DNA of 64,000 nt from Desulfovibrio oxyclinae DSM 11498 (GTDB lineage Bacteria; Desulfobacterota; Desulfovibrionia; Desulfovibrionales; Desulfovibrionaceae). A program made the position numbers and the translations under genes. Positions 1 through 9,382 of the stretch are shown piece after piece. The first letter of the stretch is position 1; each line of letters begins with the position of its first letter. The stretch spans positions 615 through 64,614 of the forward strand of contig NZ_AQXE01000006.1 of NCBI RefSeq assembly GCF_000375485.1, read 5' to 3'. The notes under the pieces are model-generated. The model was not told the DNA's origin and ran no database searches. It worked only from the letters and a program-made list of their open reading frames with translations.

Positions 1-627
1 GGGGCCGACGAGCTTGTAGCCTCTTTCCTTGAGTACGTTGTTGATTTCGGTGGGGTCTTCGGTGGCGACGCGGACGACGATGATTCTGCGCGGTCCGTGG
101 AAGAAGGTGGAGGTGGAGATGATGGAATATTTCATGTTGGCGATGATGCCGGCCACTTCATAGAGGACGCCGAAGCGGTCTTCGGTTTCTATGGTGATTC
201 GGCTTCCGCCTTCGCGGTACCCCATTTCTTCCACGAGTACTTCGAGCATGCTGGAGCGGTTGATGTATCCGATGAGTTTGCCGTGGTCGTCGATGACGGC
301 GAGACCGGCGAGGTTCATTTCGTACATCATGTCGGCGGCGGCTTCGATGTCGGTCTGCGGGGTGACGGTCCGGATGTCTTCGCGGACCACTTCGCTGATC
401 GTGAGCTGGCTCATGAGGTAGTTGAGCTCGTGTTTATCGAGCGAGTTGACGACGCTTGGCATGGCGGCGCAGAGGTCTTCCTTGCGCACGTAGCCTACGA
501 GATCGTCACCATCGACGACCAGCAGCATCCAGAGCTTGCTGGCTTCGATCATTTTCTGAGCGTCCTTGACCAGCGTGTCCGGAGTGACCGTGACGAAATC
601 CTTGAGCATTTTCAGCCCGACAAACAT
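1..627 (-). CDS. CBS-pair and ACT domain protein (partial, runs off left edge)
   Basis: Reading leftwards from an ATG at 627, preceded by an AGGAGG ribosome site, the frame stays open to base 1, so the C-terminus lies outside the window. The visible 209 residues hold two CBS motifs (about 8-60 and 75-130, the second containing GLAVIDDHGKLIGY). An ACT-like domain follows from about residue 138 (SRITIETEDRFGVLYEVAGI) and continues to the edge. CBS pairs bind adenine nucleotides and ACT domains bind small ligands such as amino acids. The architecture resembles AcuB-type proteins, which are regulatory or of unknown role. The ligand cannot be told from sequence. Confidence 0.85.
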   Translation of the reverse strand, partial: MFVGLKMLKDFVTVTPDTLVKDAQKMIEASKLWMLLVVDGDDLVGYVRKEDLCAAMPSVVNSLDKHELNYLMSQLTISEVVREDIRTVTPQTDIEAAADMMYEMNLAGLAVIDDHGKLIGYINRSSMLEVLVEEMGYREGGSRITIETEDRFGVLYEVAGIIANMKYSIISTSTFFHGPRRIIVVRVATEDPTEINNVLKERGYKLVGP

Positions 628-711
628 GCGAAATCCTCCTTGAAAGACAGAAACCGTGCAACACGACCTTCCACGGGAAGGCCTGCTTGAAAACTATAGT
701 ATAAGGGAGTT

Positions 712-1212
712 CTACTTCCAGGAGCCGTTCTGGAACCTGAAGATGACGTAGTTGGGTTTGCGTTCGACAACGCTGAAATCGCCGGTCCTGCATTCTGTGC
801 GGGTTTCGGCGACGGATTCGTAGACGCGTTCTTCGAGGATCATGGTCCCGGTGTAGGGGACCTGCTTGCTCGACTTCTTGCGGACGCGGCAACGCTCGGT
901 GTTGGTGGCGTATTCGTGGTAGCGTGCCCGCCAGTGTCCGTTGGGCATCTGCTCCACTTTCATGCGGGAGCGGGAATGGAGATGGTTTCTGTTGAGTGAT
1001 GCGATGCGTTTCTTGGCGAAGCGCTTGAAGTGGGCGTGCATCTTGACGAGTTCGTCCTTGACGCGCGGCTGGAGCGCCTCGCCCTGTGCTTTCCCGGGGT
1101 CTGCGGCGGCTACGTCGAGCGTAGCGGTCTTCCCCTCGTCCGCGTGTGCGGTGGGAACCAGAAGAATCGCAACCAGAATTGCGGCGAATGCCATGCCAGC
1201 CGTGGATTTCAT
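712..1212 (-). CDS. Small secreted protein of unknown function
   Basis: This encodes 166 residues from an ATG at 1212 with GGAG upstream. Longer in-frame starts would run through the terminator at 1234-1266 and hide the signal peptide, so they are rejected. Residues 1-24 form a signal peptide ending near AHADEG, which predicts a periplasmic or secreted product. The mature part is basic in the middle (KRFAKKRIASLNRNHLHSRS) and ends in an alternating stretch, NYVIFRFQNGSWK, that looks like a beta strand. Two cysteines (in ERCRV and TECRT) could form a disulfide. I do not recognise the family. It lies downstream of the OmpA-like gene but is separated from it by a terminator. Confidence 0.6.
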   Translation of the reverse strand: MKSTAGMAFAAILVAILLVPTAHADEGKTATLDVAAADPGKAQGEALQPRVKDELVKMHAHFKRFAKKRIASLNRNHLHSRSRMKVEQMPNGHWRARYHEYATNTERCRVRKKSSKQVPYTGTMILEERVYESVAETRTECRTGDFSVVERKPNYVIFRFQNGSWK

Positions 1213-1233
1213 ACCAACTCCGCGAAATGAAAA

Positions 1234-1266
1234 GCCTTGCCGGGAGCGACGTGCACCCGGCAAGGC
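1234..1266 (-). terminator. Rho-independent terminator of the VWA-OmpA gene
   Basis: Perfect 11-base arms (1234-1244 and 1256-1266, GCCTTGCCGGG and its complement) surround an 11-base loop. On the minus strand a short T-rich stretch follows. It sits 12 bases past the stop of the OmpA-like gene. Confidence 0.8.
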
Positions 1267-1277
1267 CCACAATACGG

Positions 1278-2318
1278 TTATTTGCTCAGGAGATCAACCC
1301 TACGGTTGAGCCTGCGGCCTTCGCGGGTGCCGTTGTCGTACTTGGGATTGAGCTCTCCGTAGCCCTTGGTGGTCAGGCGGTCGGAATCGATGCCGTTTTC
1401 CACGAGCCAGTCATGAACGGAACCGGCGCGGCGTTCGGAAAGACCCTGGTTGTACGCTTCGGTACCGATGGAGTCGGTGTGACCGGCGATCTCGAATTCG
1501 AGGGACTTGTTCTCATCGAGCAGCATCTTCACTTCTTCAAGCACGGGGACCATCTCGTCGGTGATCTTGTACTTGTCGAAGCCGAAGTGCAGGTCGAAGG
1601 AAATGGTCATGGCTGCGGGCGCGGGCATGGGTTCGGGCTTCTTCTCTTCCTGCACTTCCTTGTAGAAGACGTTGTTGGCGTAGTTACTGAGGAAGGCGGG
1701 CTCGAAGAACTGGGTCACCTCGGCATTGACGGAGCAGCCGTCAAGGGCGCGGATCTGGTCGATGACCATGCGCCCGTGGTCGTTGGTGGCCAGGCTCACG
1801 ATGTGCAGGCACAGGTTGGAACCGTACTTGGCGTACAGCGCCTTGGCCTGCATGACCGGGTCGGCGCCGATGTTGGAGTTGCCGTCGGTGAACATGATCA
1901 CCGCGGTCTTCCCGGAAAGTCCGGAGAGCACGGGATCAAGGTCCATGAAGCCGTTGCCCATAGGGGTGTTGCGGTCGAAGATGTCGAAGTCGTCCGGCAA
2001 CGCAGCGATGCCGTCGGCAAACGCGCCGGTGCTGTAGCCCGTGGGCTGGATGCGCGCTTCAAACGGGGCAAAGCAGAAGATCGCGGCGGTATAGTCCAGA
2101 TCGGGCACCTCATCGTTCATGGCGGCAGCGGCCTTCTTGGCGAGGTCGATCTTGGTTTTGCCCATTGCGGTGTACTGCTGGGCCATGGAGCCGGACTGGT
2201 CCATGAAGATGATGAAGTTGTCCACCTTCTTGACCATCTTCGCATTGGCGATGCCGACGCCGAGGAGCATGGTTGCGGCCATGGCGAGGCACAGGGCGAT
2301 GATACGGGTCTGTTTCAT
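1278..2318 (-). CDS. Von Willebrand A domain / OmpA C-terminal domain envelope protein
   Basis: The 346-residue protein has an AAGGAG ribosome site and a cleavable signal peptide (residues 1-26, ending IANA). A VWA domain covers about 33-215, with the metal-site motif DQSGS near residue 40 and FTDGNS for the later MIDAS loop. A proline-rich linker (KKPEPMPAP) leads to an OmpA-family peptidoglycan-binding domain at about 240-346, with AGHTDSIG and the C-terminal NRRVDLL that are typical of the family. It probably sits in the periplasm attached to peptidoglycan and presents a metal-dependent adhesion module. There is no beta-barrel, so it is not a porin. The partner is unknown. Confidence 0.85.
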   Translation of the reverse strand: MKQTRIIALCLAMAATMLLGVGIANAKMVKKVDNFIIFMDQSGSMAQQYTAMGKTKIDLAKKAAAAMNDEVPDLDYTAAIFCFAPFEARIQPTGYSTGAFADGIAALPDDFDIFDRNTPMGNGFMDLDPVLSGLSGKTAVIMFTDGNSNIGADPVMQAKALYAKYGSNLCLHIVSLATNDHGRMVIDQIRALDGCSVNAEVTQFFEPAFLSNYANNVFYKEVQEEKKPEPMPAPAAMTISFDLHFGFDKYKITDEMVPVLEEVKMLLDENKSLEFEIAGHTDSIGTEAYNQGLSERRAGSVHDWLVENGIDSDRLTTKGYGELNPKYDNGTREGRRLNRRVDLLSK

Positions 2319-2547
2319 GACGATCTCCTTGTATCCGGTTGAAACGGTAAATTATTCGACACAGTTTTCAGTCAAGCCAAACGTTAGAACAGAAAATGCG
2401 ATGAATCAAGCGGGTGTTCGAAAAAATCACATTCAGTATGCGGTTTCTGCATGAGGCCCGCGGTTGCGCCCCGGAGCATAACAAAGTATAAAACCGTGTT
2501 TTGCCTTGAACGGCAGTAAATGAAAATCGCTTTCCGGGAGTTGCGGA

Positions 2548-3525
2548 ATGTACATAGTGACCGGCGGCGCGGGCTTCATCGGCAGCGCCATGATTTGGAA
2601 GCTCAATACCATGGGCATCACGGATATCCTCGTGGTGGACAACCTCTCCACTTCTGAAAAGTGGAAGAATCTCGTCAACCTGAGGTATGAAGACTACCTG
2701 CATCGCGATCAATTCCTCAAGATGATCATCAGCGGCGAGGACCCGTTCGAGACCGAAGGGGTCATCCACATGGGCGCCTGCTCGGCCACCACGGAACTGG
2801 ATGCGGATTTCCTCATGGAAAACAACTACCGCTACACCCAGCACCTGTGCCGCTTCAGCCTCTCGGCCGGGGCGCGATTCATCAACGCTTCCAGCGCGGC
2901 CACCTATGGCGGCGGCGAGCACGGCTTCTCGGACGACGAGGACGGCATCGACGTGCTGCGGCCGTTGAACATGTACGGCTACTCCAAGCAGCTGTTCGAC
3001 CTCTGGGCCAAGCGCGCCGGGGTTCTGGATCACCTCGCGAGCCTGAAATTCTTCAACGTCTTCGGTCCCAACGAATACCACAAGGGCGACATGATGAGCG
3101 TGGTCTGCAAGGCGTTTTCGCAGATCGGCGAGAACGGCAAGCTCAAGCTGTTCCGTTCCCACAGGCCCGACTACGAGCATGGCGGCCAGTCGCGTGACTT
3201 CGTTTACATCAAGGACTGCGTGGACATCATGGGCTGGCTGCTGGAGAACCCGGACGTGGGCGGCATCTTCAACGTGGGCACCGGCCAGGCGCGGTCCTTC
3301 CGTGATCTGGGACTGGCCACGTTCGCCGCCATGGAGCGCGAGCCGAACATCGAATTCATAGACATGCCCGAGGCAATTCGGGAAAAGTACCAGTATTTCA
3401 CGCAGGCGGAGATGGGCAAGCTGCGCGAGGCGGGCTATGACGCCCCCATGACGCCGCTGGAGGATGCGGTGAAGGATTACGTGCAGAATTATCTCGCACA
3501 GGAAGACCCGCACCTGAAACCCTAA
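2548..3525 (+). CDS. hldD: ADP-L-glycero-D-manno-heptose 6-epimerase
   Basis: HldD epimerises ADP-D-glycero-D-manno-heptose to the L-glycero form, the heptose donor for the LPS inner core. The 325 residues match the family length. A Rossmann NAD(P)-binding motif (VTGGAGFIGS) lies at the N-terminus, and the catalytic Tyr-Lys pair is in MYGYSK near residue 143. The HldD-type stretch KFFNVFGPNEYHKGDMMSVV follows, and GGQSRDFVYIKD is also characteristic. The next gene, lptD, starts 22 bases downstream and also serves the outer-membrane LPS layer, so the two are likely cotranscribed. Confidence 0.93.
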   Translation: MYIVTGGAGFIGSAMIWKLNTMGITDILVVDNLSTSEKWKNLVNLRYEDYLHRDQFLKMIISGEDPFETEGVIHMGACSATTELDADFLMENNYRYTQHLCRFSLSAGARFINASSAATYGGGEHGFSDDEDGIDVLRPLNMYGYSKQLFDLWAKRAGVLDHLASLKFFNVFGPNEYHKGDMMSVVCKAFSQIGENGKLKLFRSHRPDYEHGGQSRDFVYIKDCVDIMGWLLENPDVGGIFNVGTGQARSFRDLGLATFAAMEREPNIEFIDMPEAIREKYQYFTQAEMGKLREAGYDAPMTPLEDAVKDYVQNYLAQEDPHLKP

Positions 3526-3546
3526 GCTCCAGAGATCGGAGAGACT

Positions 3547-5925
3547 TTGAAGCCGTTTTCGCGAAATGCAATGCTGTCGGCCGCCGGTGCGGCCTTACTC
3601 ATCCTGCTTCTGCTGCCCGCCGTGCTCATGGGCAAGGACAGGGTGCTCAGCGGCATTCGCGCTTATGTGCCCCAAATGCCGGAAAAGGCCGAGGAAGACC
3701 CCGACAGGTGGACCTTTTCCGCCGACAAGGTTTCGGCCCAGCATACCAGCGAATATATCGAGGCCACCGGAAACTGCACCCTCGCCATGGGCGGCAACCT
3801 GATCCGGGCCGACTTCGCCCGCTACTACCGCGAGACCGGCTGGGTGCTTCTTCGCGGCAACGTCCGCGCCCGGTGGGAAGGCGATTTCCTTGAAGCCGAC
3901 GAGGCCGAGTTCGACCTGAACAACATGCTCGGCTGGCTCAAGAACGGTCGCGCATTCATGGCCAAGTCTCACGTCTACGTGGATTCCGAGCGCATTGAGC
4001 GCAAGCACGGGGGCATGTACTCCTTCGAGAACGCCCGCGTCACGCGCTGCTCGGGCGAGAATCCGGCATGGTCGGTGACTTCCGCCCGCGGCGACGTGAC
4101 GCTCGACGGCAAGGTGCGGCTGTATCACACCGCGTTTCGGGTCAAAAATCTTCCCGTGGCCTATCTGCCTTACGCTTCGCTGCCCGCCACCGGCGAGCGG
4201 CAAAGCGGCTTCCTTTTTCCGGAAATAGGATCGAGTTCCCGGCTCGGATTCAATGTCAACGCCGCCTATTACTGGGCCGTGAGCGACGAGATGGACGTCA
4301 CGGTCTCCGAATATTTCATGAGCAAACGCGGCCTGATGCACGGCCTTGAGCTCAGACACACCGAGGACGAAAATTCCAGAGGCCTCTGGAAAGGCGACTG
4401 GCTCGTGGACAACACCCGGGCCACCAAGGAAGCCGACGAGGACGATTCCTTTGACGACGACGGTCTGACGCGGCCCAACCGCAACCGCTGGTGGGTGCGC
4501 GGCAAATACGACGGTTGGCTCTTCAGTCCCGAGTGGAAGACGCTGGTGGACCTCGATCTCGTCTCGGATCAGAACTATCTGCGCGAATTCAATCACGGCC
4601 GCTCCGGCTTCGAGGCCAGCCGCGACGAGTTCGTGGACAAGTTCGGCCGCGACATCGACGACGCCGACTCCGAGGTCCGCACCAGCAGCGTCTACATGTC
4701 CCGCAGCTGGGACCGCGTCGGCGTGGCGGGCAAGATCGAGTACAACCAGAATCTCGCCTACCGCAACGGCAACGGGGACGACAGCAAGAACCCCTCGGTG
4801 CATTCGCTTCCCGAATTGGACGCCTTTGCCTGGAAGGATTCTATCCCGGGCACGCCGCTGGAATTCGAAGGTTCCGCCAAGTTCGACCACTTCGTTCGCC
4901 GTTATGGCGATGCGGGACAACGGCTTGACCTGCGACCCGCCATCAGCCTGCCGCTGGCGAGCAAGTTCGTGACCGTGATCCCGCGTGCCCGCGTGTTCGC
5001 CACTTTCTACAACACCACCAAGCACGAGGACACCGGCAAGCGCACCATCTCCCGCTTCAATGTGGAGAACAACAGCACCGAAGGCGGCAAACAGAGCCGC
5101 ATCGGCTACGAGACGGGCGTTTCGGCCTTCTCCGAGGTGGACCGGGTCTACCAGCTCGACGGGGCGCTCGACGCCACGCGCGAAAACGCCGGCAAGAGCG
5201 AGTGGACCAGCCTGCGTCATTCCGTGATCCCGCGTGTGGACTACAACTATCGCCACAGCATGGGCGACCAGTCCAAGCTGCCGTACTACGACTCGCGCGA
5301 CAGGCTGGAGCCGGAAGACCTCGTAACGTATTCGCTGACCAACGTGTTCACCCGCAAGCGCCAGTCCGTCAAGCTGCGTCCCGGCGGCGACGACGGCCCG
5401 CAGGCGTTCATGAAGACGGATTATCTCGACTTCGCCACCGTGCGTTTCGAGCAGAGCTACGACCGCAACGAGGCCCAGCGTGATGACCGCCGCGACAAGT
5501 ACGAACGCAGGCCGTTCTCGGATTTCCTTGCTGAGGTGGTTGTCCGGCCCGACGATTACGTTGATGTGGTCATGCGCACGTGGTGGTCGCCCTACATTCA
5601 GAAGATTACCCAGCACGAGGGAACGGTCCGGGTGCACAACGACATCGGCGAAGTGTGGGCGGGCTACGACCTGCGCGCTGAAGTGGACGAGTACAAGCGT
5701 CTGCGCGAGGATGAAATGTCCATCGGCAAGATCGGCGGCTCGTTGCGTGTGGCAAAGAACGTGACCCTCGGCGTGGAATACCGTCGCGACTTCGAGGCCA
5801 GCGAAGATCTGGAAAAGACCGTGCGCATGACTTTCGAGGGCGAATGCTACGACGTGTACCTCCATTATTCCAGAACGCCGGACGACAGCCGCTACGGCAT
5901 AAGCTTCGACATCCTGAAATTCTGA
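3547..5925 (+). CDS. lptD: LPS-assembly protein LptD
   Basis: LptD is the outer-membrane beta-barrel that, with LptE, inserts LPS into the outer leaflet. The 792 residues carry a signal peptide (about 1-30, with the hydrophobic core AALLILLLLPAV). An OstA/LptA-like beta-jellyroll domain covers about 50-180 (EYIEATGNCTLAMGGNLIRA and onward), and the large barrel domain includes PVAYLPYASLPA and RQSGFLFPEIG, both typical of the family. The start is a TTG at 3547 preceded by GGAGAG; the next ATG would remove part of the signal peptide. It ends one base before mutL, which implies translational coupling. Confidence 0.92.
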   Translation: MKPFSRNAMLSAAGAALLILLLLPAVLMGKDRVLSGIRAYVPQMPEKAEEDPDRWTFSADKVSAQHTSEYIEATGNCTLAMGGNLIRADFARYYRETGWVLLRGNVRARWEGDFLEADEAEFDLNNMLGWLKNGRAFMAKSHVYVDSERIERKHGGMYSFENARVTRCSGENPAWSVTSARGDVTLDGKVRLYHTAFRVKNLPVAYLPYASLPATGERQSGFLFPEIGSSSRLGFNVNAAYYWAVSDEMDVTVSEYFMSKRGLMHGLELRHTEDENSRGLWKGDWLVDNTRATKEADEDDSFDDDGLTRPNRNRWWVRGKYDGWLFSPEWKTLVDLDLVSDQNYLREFNHGRSGFEASRDEFVDKFGRDIDDADSEVRTSSVYMSRSWDRVGVAGKIEYNQNLAYRNGNGDDSKNPSVHSLPELDAFAWKDSIPGTPLEFEGSAKFDHFVRRYGDAGQRLDLRPAISLPLASKFVTVIPRARVFATFYNTTKHEDTGKRTISRFNVENNSTEGGKQSRIGYETGVSAFSEVDRVYQLDGALDATRENAGKSEWTSLRHSVIPRVDYNYRHSMGDQSKLPYYDSRDRLEPEDLVTYSLTNVFTRKRQSVKLRPGGDDGPQAFMKTDYLDFATVRFEQSYDRNEAQRDDRRDKYERRPFSDFLAEVVVRPDDYVDVVMRTWWSPYIQKITQHEGTVRVHNDIGEVWAGYDLRAEVDEYKRLREDEMSIGKIGGSLRVAKNVTLGVEYRRDFEASEDLEKTVRMTFEGECYDVYLHYSRTPDDSRYGISFDILKF

Positions 5926-5926
5926 T

Positions 5927-7819
5927 ATGACCAGACGTGCCAACATCAGACCGCTGCCGCAGGGCCTGCGCAACCAGATTGCCGCCGGTGAGGTGGTGGA
6001 GCGCCCCTCCAGCGTGGTCAAGGAGCTGGTGGAGAACAGTCTCGACGCCGGGGCCACCCGCGTCGATGTCACCGTGGAACAGGGCGGACGCACGCTCATC
6101 GTGGTGCAGGACGACGGCTGGGGCATCCCGGCCGAGGAACTGGAACTGGCGGTCACCCGTCACGCCACCAGCAAGATTCACGAACTGGGCGATCTTGCGG
6201 CCATCGGCTCCTTCGGCTTCCGCGGCGAGGCCCTGCCGAGCATCGCTTCGGTGTCTCATTTCAAGATGACCTCCAAAGCCGAGGACCACGACGAGGCCTC
6301 GCATGTGGAGGTCCGCGCGGGCGAGGTGGAGTCCTCCGGCCCGGCGGCCCTTGCCGCGGGAACGCGCGTCGAAGTGCGCGGGCTCTTCTCCAACGTCCCG
6401 GCACGGCTGAAATTTCTCAAGACCGACACCACCGAGCACAAGCGCATCACCGACATCCTTTCGCGCATTTCGCTGGCGCATCTGCATGCGGGCTTCTCGC
6501 TGACCGTCAACGGACGCGAGAGCTTTCGGCTGCCGCCCCGGCAAAAGCTGGCCGATCGACTCGCGGCGTTCTGGCCGCCGCAGGTCTGCGAAAAGCTGCT
6601 GCCGTTCGACGCGGAGCGCGATGGATACCGCGCCCATGGCGTGGCGGGGCATCCGAGTCAGGCACAGGGCCGCGGAGACCGGATATTCCTGTACGTCAAC
6701 GGGCGGGCCGTGGCGGACAAGGTCATGCTGCGCGCCGTGCGGCAGGCCTACGCCGGAATGCTCCTCTCGCGCGAATTTCCGCAGGCGTGCCTTTTTCTGG
6801 ATATGCCCGCCGATCAGGTGGACGTGAACGTGCATCCCGCCAAGATGGAGGTGCGGTTCATCGACGAAAAGGCGGTGTTTTCTGCCATCCGGCGAGGGGT
6901 TGTACAGGCGCTGACTTCACAGCAGTCCGCCCCCGACGCCAGCCCCGCCACCGAAGCGGCGGCCCGTTCCAGCTACAGCGGCGAAATGCCGGATCGTCCC
7001 TGGAGCCCACCATCCGGCTCCGCCGAGCCTGCCAAACGTTCGCACACGCCCGGCGGCGACGCGCCCAAGTTTTCCTCCTACCGCGAGTACCGCGCCACCT
7101 ACGGCGCGCCGTCCACCATGGATGTCCCTCTCCCGGTCACGCCATCGCGTAAGCCGGAAGCGGAGGAAGCAGGGGAAGACTCAAGGCCGGAAGAAGACGC
7201 ATCCCTTTCAGCCCACCCCGGAATGACCGACCGCGATTCTGAGGTTTCCCGCCGGGCGGAACGGCCGCTTTCCGGCACCGGCATGGAATACCTCGGACAG
7301 GTGGCGGACACGTATCTGGTGATCCGCGAGGGGGGACGGCTGGTGCTCGTGGATCAGCATGCCGCGCATGAGCGGGTCATCCTCGAAGCCATGCGCCGGG
7401 ACCGGACGCGCGGGGACTCCCAGCCACTGGGCATCCCGCTGGAGATGGCCCTGCACCCGGCAGAGGCCGAAGTGCTTGAAGAGCTGTGGGACGGCCTGCG
7501 CTCCATGGGTTTTCTGCTTGAGATGGACGGCCCGAACCGCGTGTTGGTCAAAGGCATCCCCCCCACGCTTGAAACGGCCAAGGCGCGTGAATATCTTTCC
7601 GCCGCGCTAGGCGAACGCTCCCGCGGCCTCGATGAACTGTGGACCATGCTCGCCTGCAAATCCGCCATCAAGGCCGGGCAGCCACTGGCGGACGACGAGG
7701 CGCTGGCCCTGCTGGACGAATGGATGCGCTGCCCCGAGCGTGAATATTGCCCTCACGGAAGGCCCGCCGTGCTGCGCTGGAGCGCGGCCGACATGGAAAA
7801 ACTCTTCAAGCGCAAGTAG
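5927..7819 (+). CDS. mutL: DNA mismatch repair protein MutL (endonuclease type)
   Basis: The 630-residue MutL has a GHKL ATPase N-terminus (IAAGEVVERPSSVVKELVEN, DDGWGIP, GFRGEALPSI). A low-complexity linker covers about 330-440, and the C-terminal dimerisation domain follows. The C-domain contains DQHAAHERVILE at residues 476-487, the DQHA(X)2E(X)4E nicking motif. CPHGRP near residue 607 is the second conserved metal-site element. MutL proteins with this motif nick DNA themselves and belong to MutH-less repair systems. It lies between lptD and alr in one plus-strand run. Confidence 0.95.
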   Translation: MTRRANIRPLPQGLRNQIAAGEVVERPSSVVKELVENSLDAGATRVDVTVEQGGRTLIVVQDDGWGIPAEELELAVTRHATSKIHELGDLAAIGSFGFRGEALPSIASVSHFKMTSKAEDHDEASHVEVRAGEVESSGPAALAAGTRVEVRGLFSNVPARLKFLKTDTTEHKRITDILSRISLAHLHAGFSLTVNGRESFRLPPRQKLADRLAAFWPPQVCEKLLPFDAERDGYRAHGVAGHPSQAQGRGDRIFLYVNGRAVADKVMLRAVRQAYAGMLLSREFPQACLFLDMPADQVDVNVHPAKMEVRFIDEKAVFSAIRRGVVQALTSQQSAPDASPATEAAARSSYSGEMPDRPWSPPSGSAEPAKRSHTPGGDAPKFSSYREYRATYGAPSTMDVPLPVTPSRKPEAEEAGEDSRPEEDASLSAHPGMTDRDSEVSRRAERPLSGTGMEYLGQVADTYLVIREGGRLVLVDQHAAHERVILEAMRRDRTRGDSQPLGIPLEMALHPAEAEVLEELWDGLRSMGFLLEMDGPNRVLVKGIPPTLETAKAREYLSAALGERSRGLDELWTMLACKSAIKAGQPLADDEALALLDEWMRCPEREYCPHGRPAVLRWSAADMEKLFKRK

Positions 7820-7827
7820 AATCAGCC

Positions 7828-8961
7828 ATGAGCATCACCTATTCCAAAGTTCGCTGCATCGTCGATCTCGAAGCCATCCGCCACAACTACAGGCTCATGA
7901 AGAAGGATGCCGGGAACGTGGTTCCTGTCATCAAATCAGACGCCTACGGCCACGGCCTTGAACAGGTCGCCCGAGCCCTTGAGGACGAAGGCGCCGCCAA
8001 TTTCGCGGTAGGATACGTGCGGGAAGCCGTGGACCTGCGCAAGGCGGGCATCTCCGGCGACATCATTTCCCTTCTCGGCCCTGTGGACATGGACGACTGT
8101 GAAGCCATCATCGAACACGACATCGTTGGCTTCGTGGGGCATTTCGAGACGCTGGCGCGGCTGGCCTACAAGGCTGACGGACGGCCCGTCCGCATCAGCC
8201 TCAAGTTCGACACCGGCATGTCCCGGCTGGGATTCACCCGTGAGGAACTGCCGAAACTCAAGGCGTTTCTGCGCGGTCGTCCGAACATCGTGCCGGTGAT
8301 GGCCAGTTCGCACCTTGCGGTGGCGGACGATCCGGCTTCCCGCGAGATTACCGCGGCGCAAGCCCAAGTCTTTTGCGAGATAGTCGAGGATCTTCGCGCC
8401 TCGGGCTTTGCGGTACAGGCGAGCCTTGCCAACTCCGCAGCCATAATGGGGCACGAGGGCTGCCGTCTCGATGTTCAGCGCGCGGGCATTTCCCTGTACG
8501 GCGGCAATCCCTACGCGGGAACCGAGTGGGAGTCGCTGGGCGATGATCTGCGGCCGGCCATGCAGGTGGCGGCCCCGGTGCTGCACGTGCACACGCTGGA
8601 CAAGGGCCGCGGCATCAGCTACGGCCATACCTTCACCGCGGACAGGGACATGACCGTGGCCGTGGTCGGCGCAGGCTATGCCGACTGCTATAGTCGCGGA
8701 CTCTCCAACACGGGCTGGGTTAATGTGGGCGGCGTGCGCTGCCCTATCGTGGGCCGGGTCTGCATGCAGATGACCGCCGTGGACATCTCTCCGGCAGAGG
8801 CCGCCGGAGTACAGGTGAAGACCGGAGACGATGCGTGGCTGCTGGGCGGTCCCGGCGACGGGCGAATTTCACCCCAGGACCTTGCGGACTGGTGGGGAAC
8901 CATTACATATGAAGTGTTCTGCGTGCTGGGCATGAACCGGCGCGAATATCCGGACACATAA
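7828..8961 (+). CDS. alr: Alanine racemase
   Basis: This PLP enzyme interconverts L- and D-alanine for peptidoglycan. It has 377 residues from the ATG at 7828, eight bases after the mutL stop; a longer frame opens inside mutL but would add an unrelated basic extension. The PLP lysine is K36 in VIKSDAYGHG. The second catalytic base is the tyrosine in ISYGHTF near residue 263. GYADCY and GRVCMQMTAVD are further family signatures. Length and motif order are normal for the fold-type III racemases. Confidence 0.95.
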   Translation: MSITYSKVRCIVDLEAIRHNYRLMKKDAGNVVPVIKSDAYGHGLEQVARALEDEGAANFAVGYVREAVDLRKAGISGDIISLLGPVDMDDCEAIIEHDIVGFVGHFETLARLAYKADGRPVRISLKFDTGMSRLGFTREELPKLKAFLRGRPNIVPVMASSHLAVADDPASREITAAQAQVFCEIVEDLRASGFAVQASLANSAAIMGHEGCRLDVQRAGISLYGGNPYAGTEWESLGDDLRPAMQVAAPVLHVHTLDKGRGISYGHTFTADRDMTVAVVGAGYADCYSRGLSNTGWVNVGGVRCPIVGRVCMQMTAVDISPAEAAGVQVKTGDDAWLLGGPGDGRISPQDLADWWGTITYEVFCVLGMNRREYPDT

Positions 8962-8974
8962 AAGGAGCGACACG

Positions 8975-9181
8975 ATGAGCGAATGGGTCATTGCTGAAAA
9001 CTACCCCAAGGAAGAGCTGGAAAAAGAAGGCGTCACCCCCGAATGGCTGCTGGGCAAGTGGCTGGACGTGGCCGAGGATATGGCGCTGATCCCCGAGCGC
9101 AACGTTCGCGTGGAAGAGCGCGGCGGCGTCGTCTTCGTCGAAGTCAGCGAAGAACTGATGTCCTGCATGCGCGGCATGTAG
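8975..9181 (+). CDS. Small acidic protein, unknown
   Basis: The 68-residue ORF begins with ATG after a strong AAAGGAG site and ends just before a terminator at 9206, so it is the last gene of the hldD-alr run. The product is acidic and soluble with no cysteine pairs or membrane segment (one Cys, in SCMRGM). It reads as a mixed helix/strand mini-domain (WLLGKWLDVAEDM, then VRVEERGGVVFVEVSEEL). I do not recognise it. The good ribosome site and its place between alr and the terminator support it as a real gene. Confidence 0.7.
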   Translation: MSEWVIAENYPKEELEKEGVTPEWLLGKWLDVAEDMALIPERNVRVEERGGVVFVEVSEELMSCMRGM

Positions 9182-9205
9182 CATTTTCCGTCCATAGGGA
9201 CGATG

Positions 9206-9240
9206 AAACGGGAACCGTGCACTGCGGTTCCCGTTTTTGT
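9206..9240 (+). terminator. Rho-independent terminator ending the hldD-alr run
   Basis: Twelve-base arms (9206-9217 and 9225-9236) with a seven-base loop, closing with GTTTTTGTTT. Confidence 0.88.
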
Positions 9241-9382
9241 TTGTCTTGCCGGGCTGTTCGGGCCTGCGCTTTTCCGCTTGACGCGTTGTTGAAACCGGTT
9301 ATACGGTAGATCATGGCCCGTCTGCGCGCGGTCCCCCGCGCAAGTCGGGCCATACTTGCGTCCAATATACGGAGGAGAAGCA

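Noticed and set aside
97-690. Plus-strand reading frame opposite the CBS-ACT gene
   Set aside because: It is a shadow of the minus-strand gene: the minus frame has a ribosome site and clear domains, the plus frame has neither.
3595-6156. Long minus-strand open frame opposite lptD
   Set aside because: Same cause; lptD has signal peptide, domains and operon position, the antisense frame has none.
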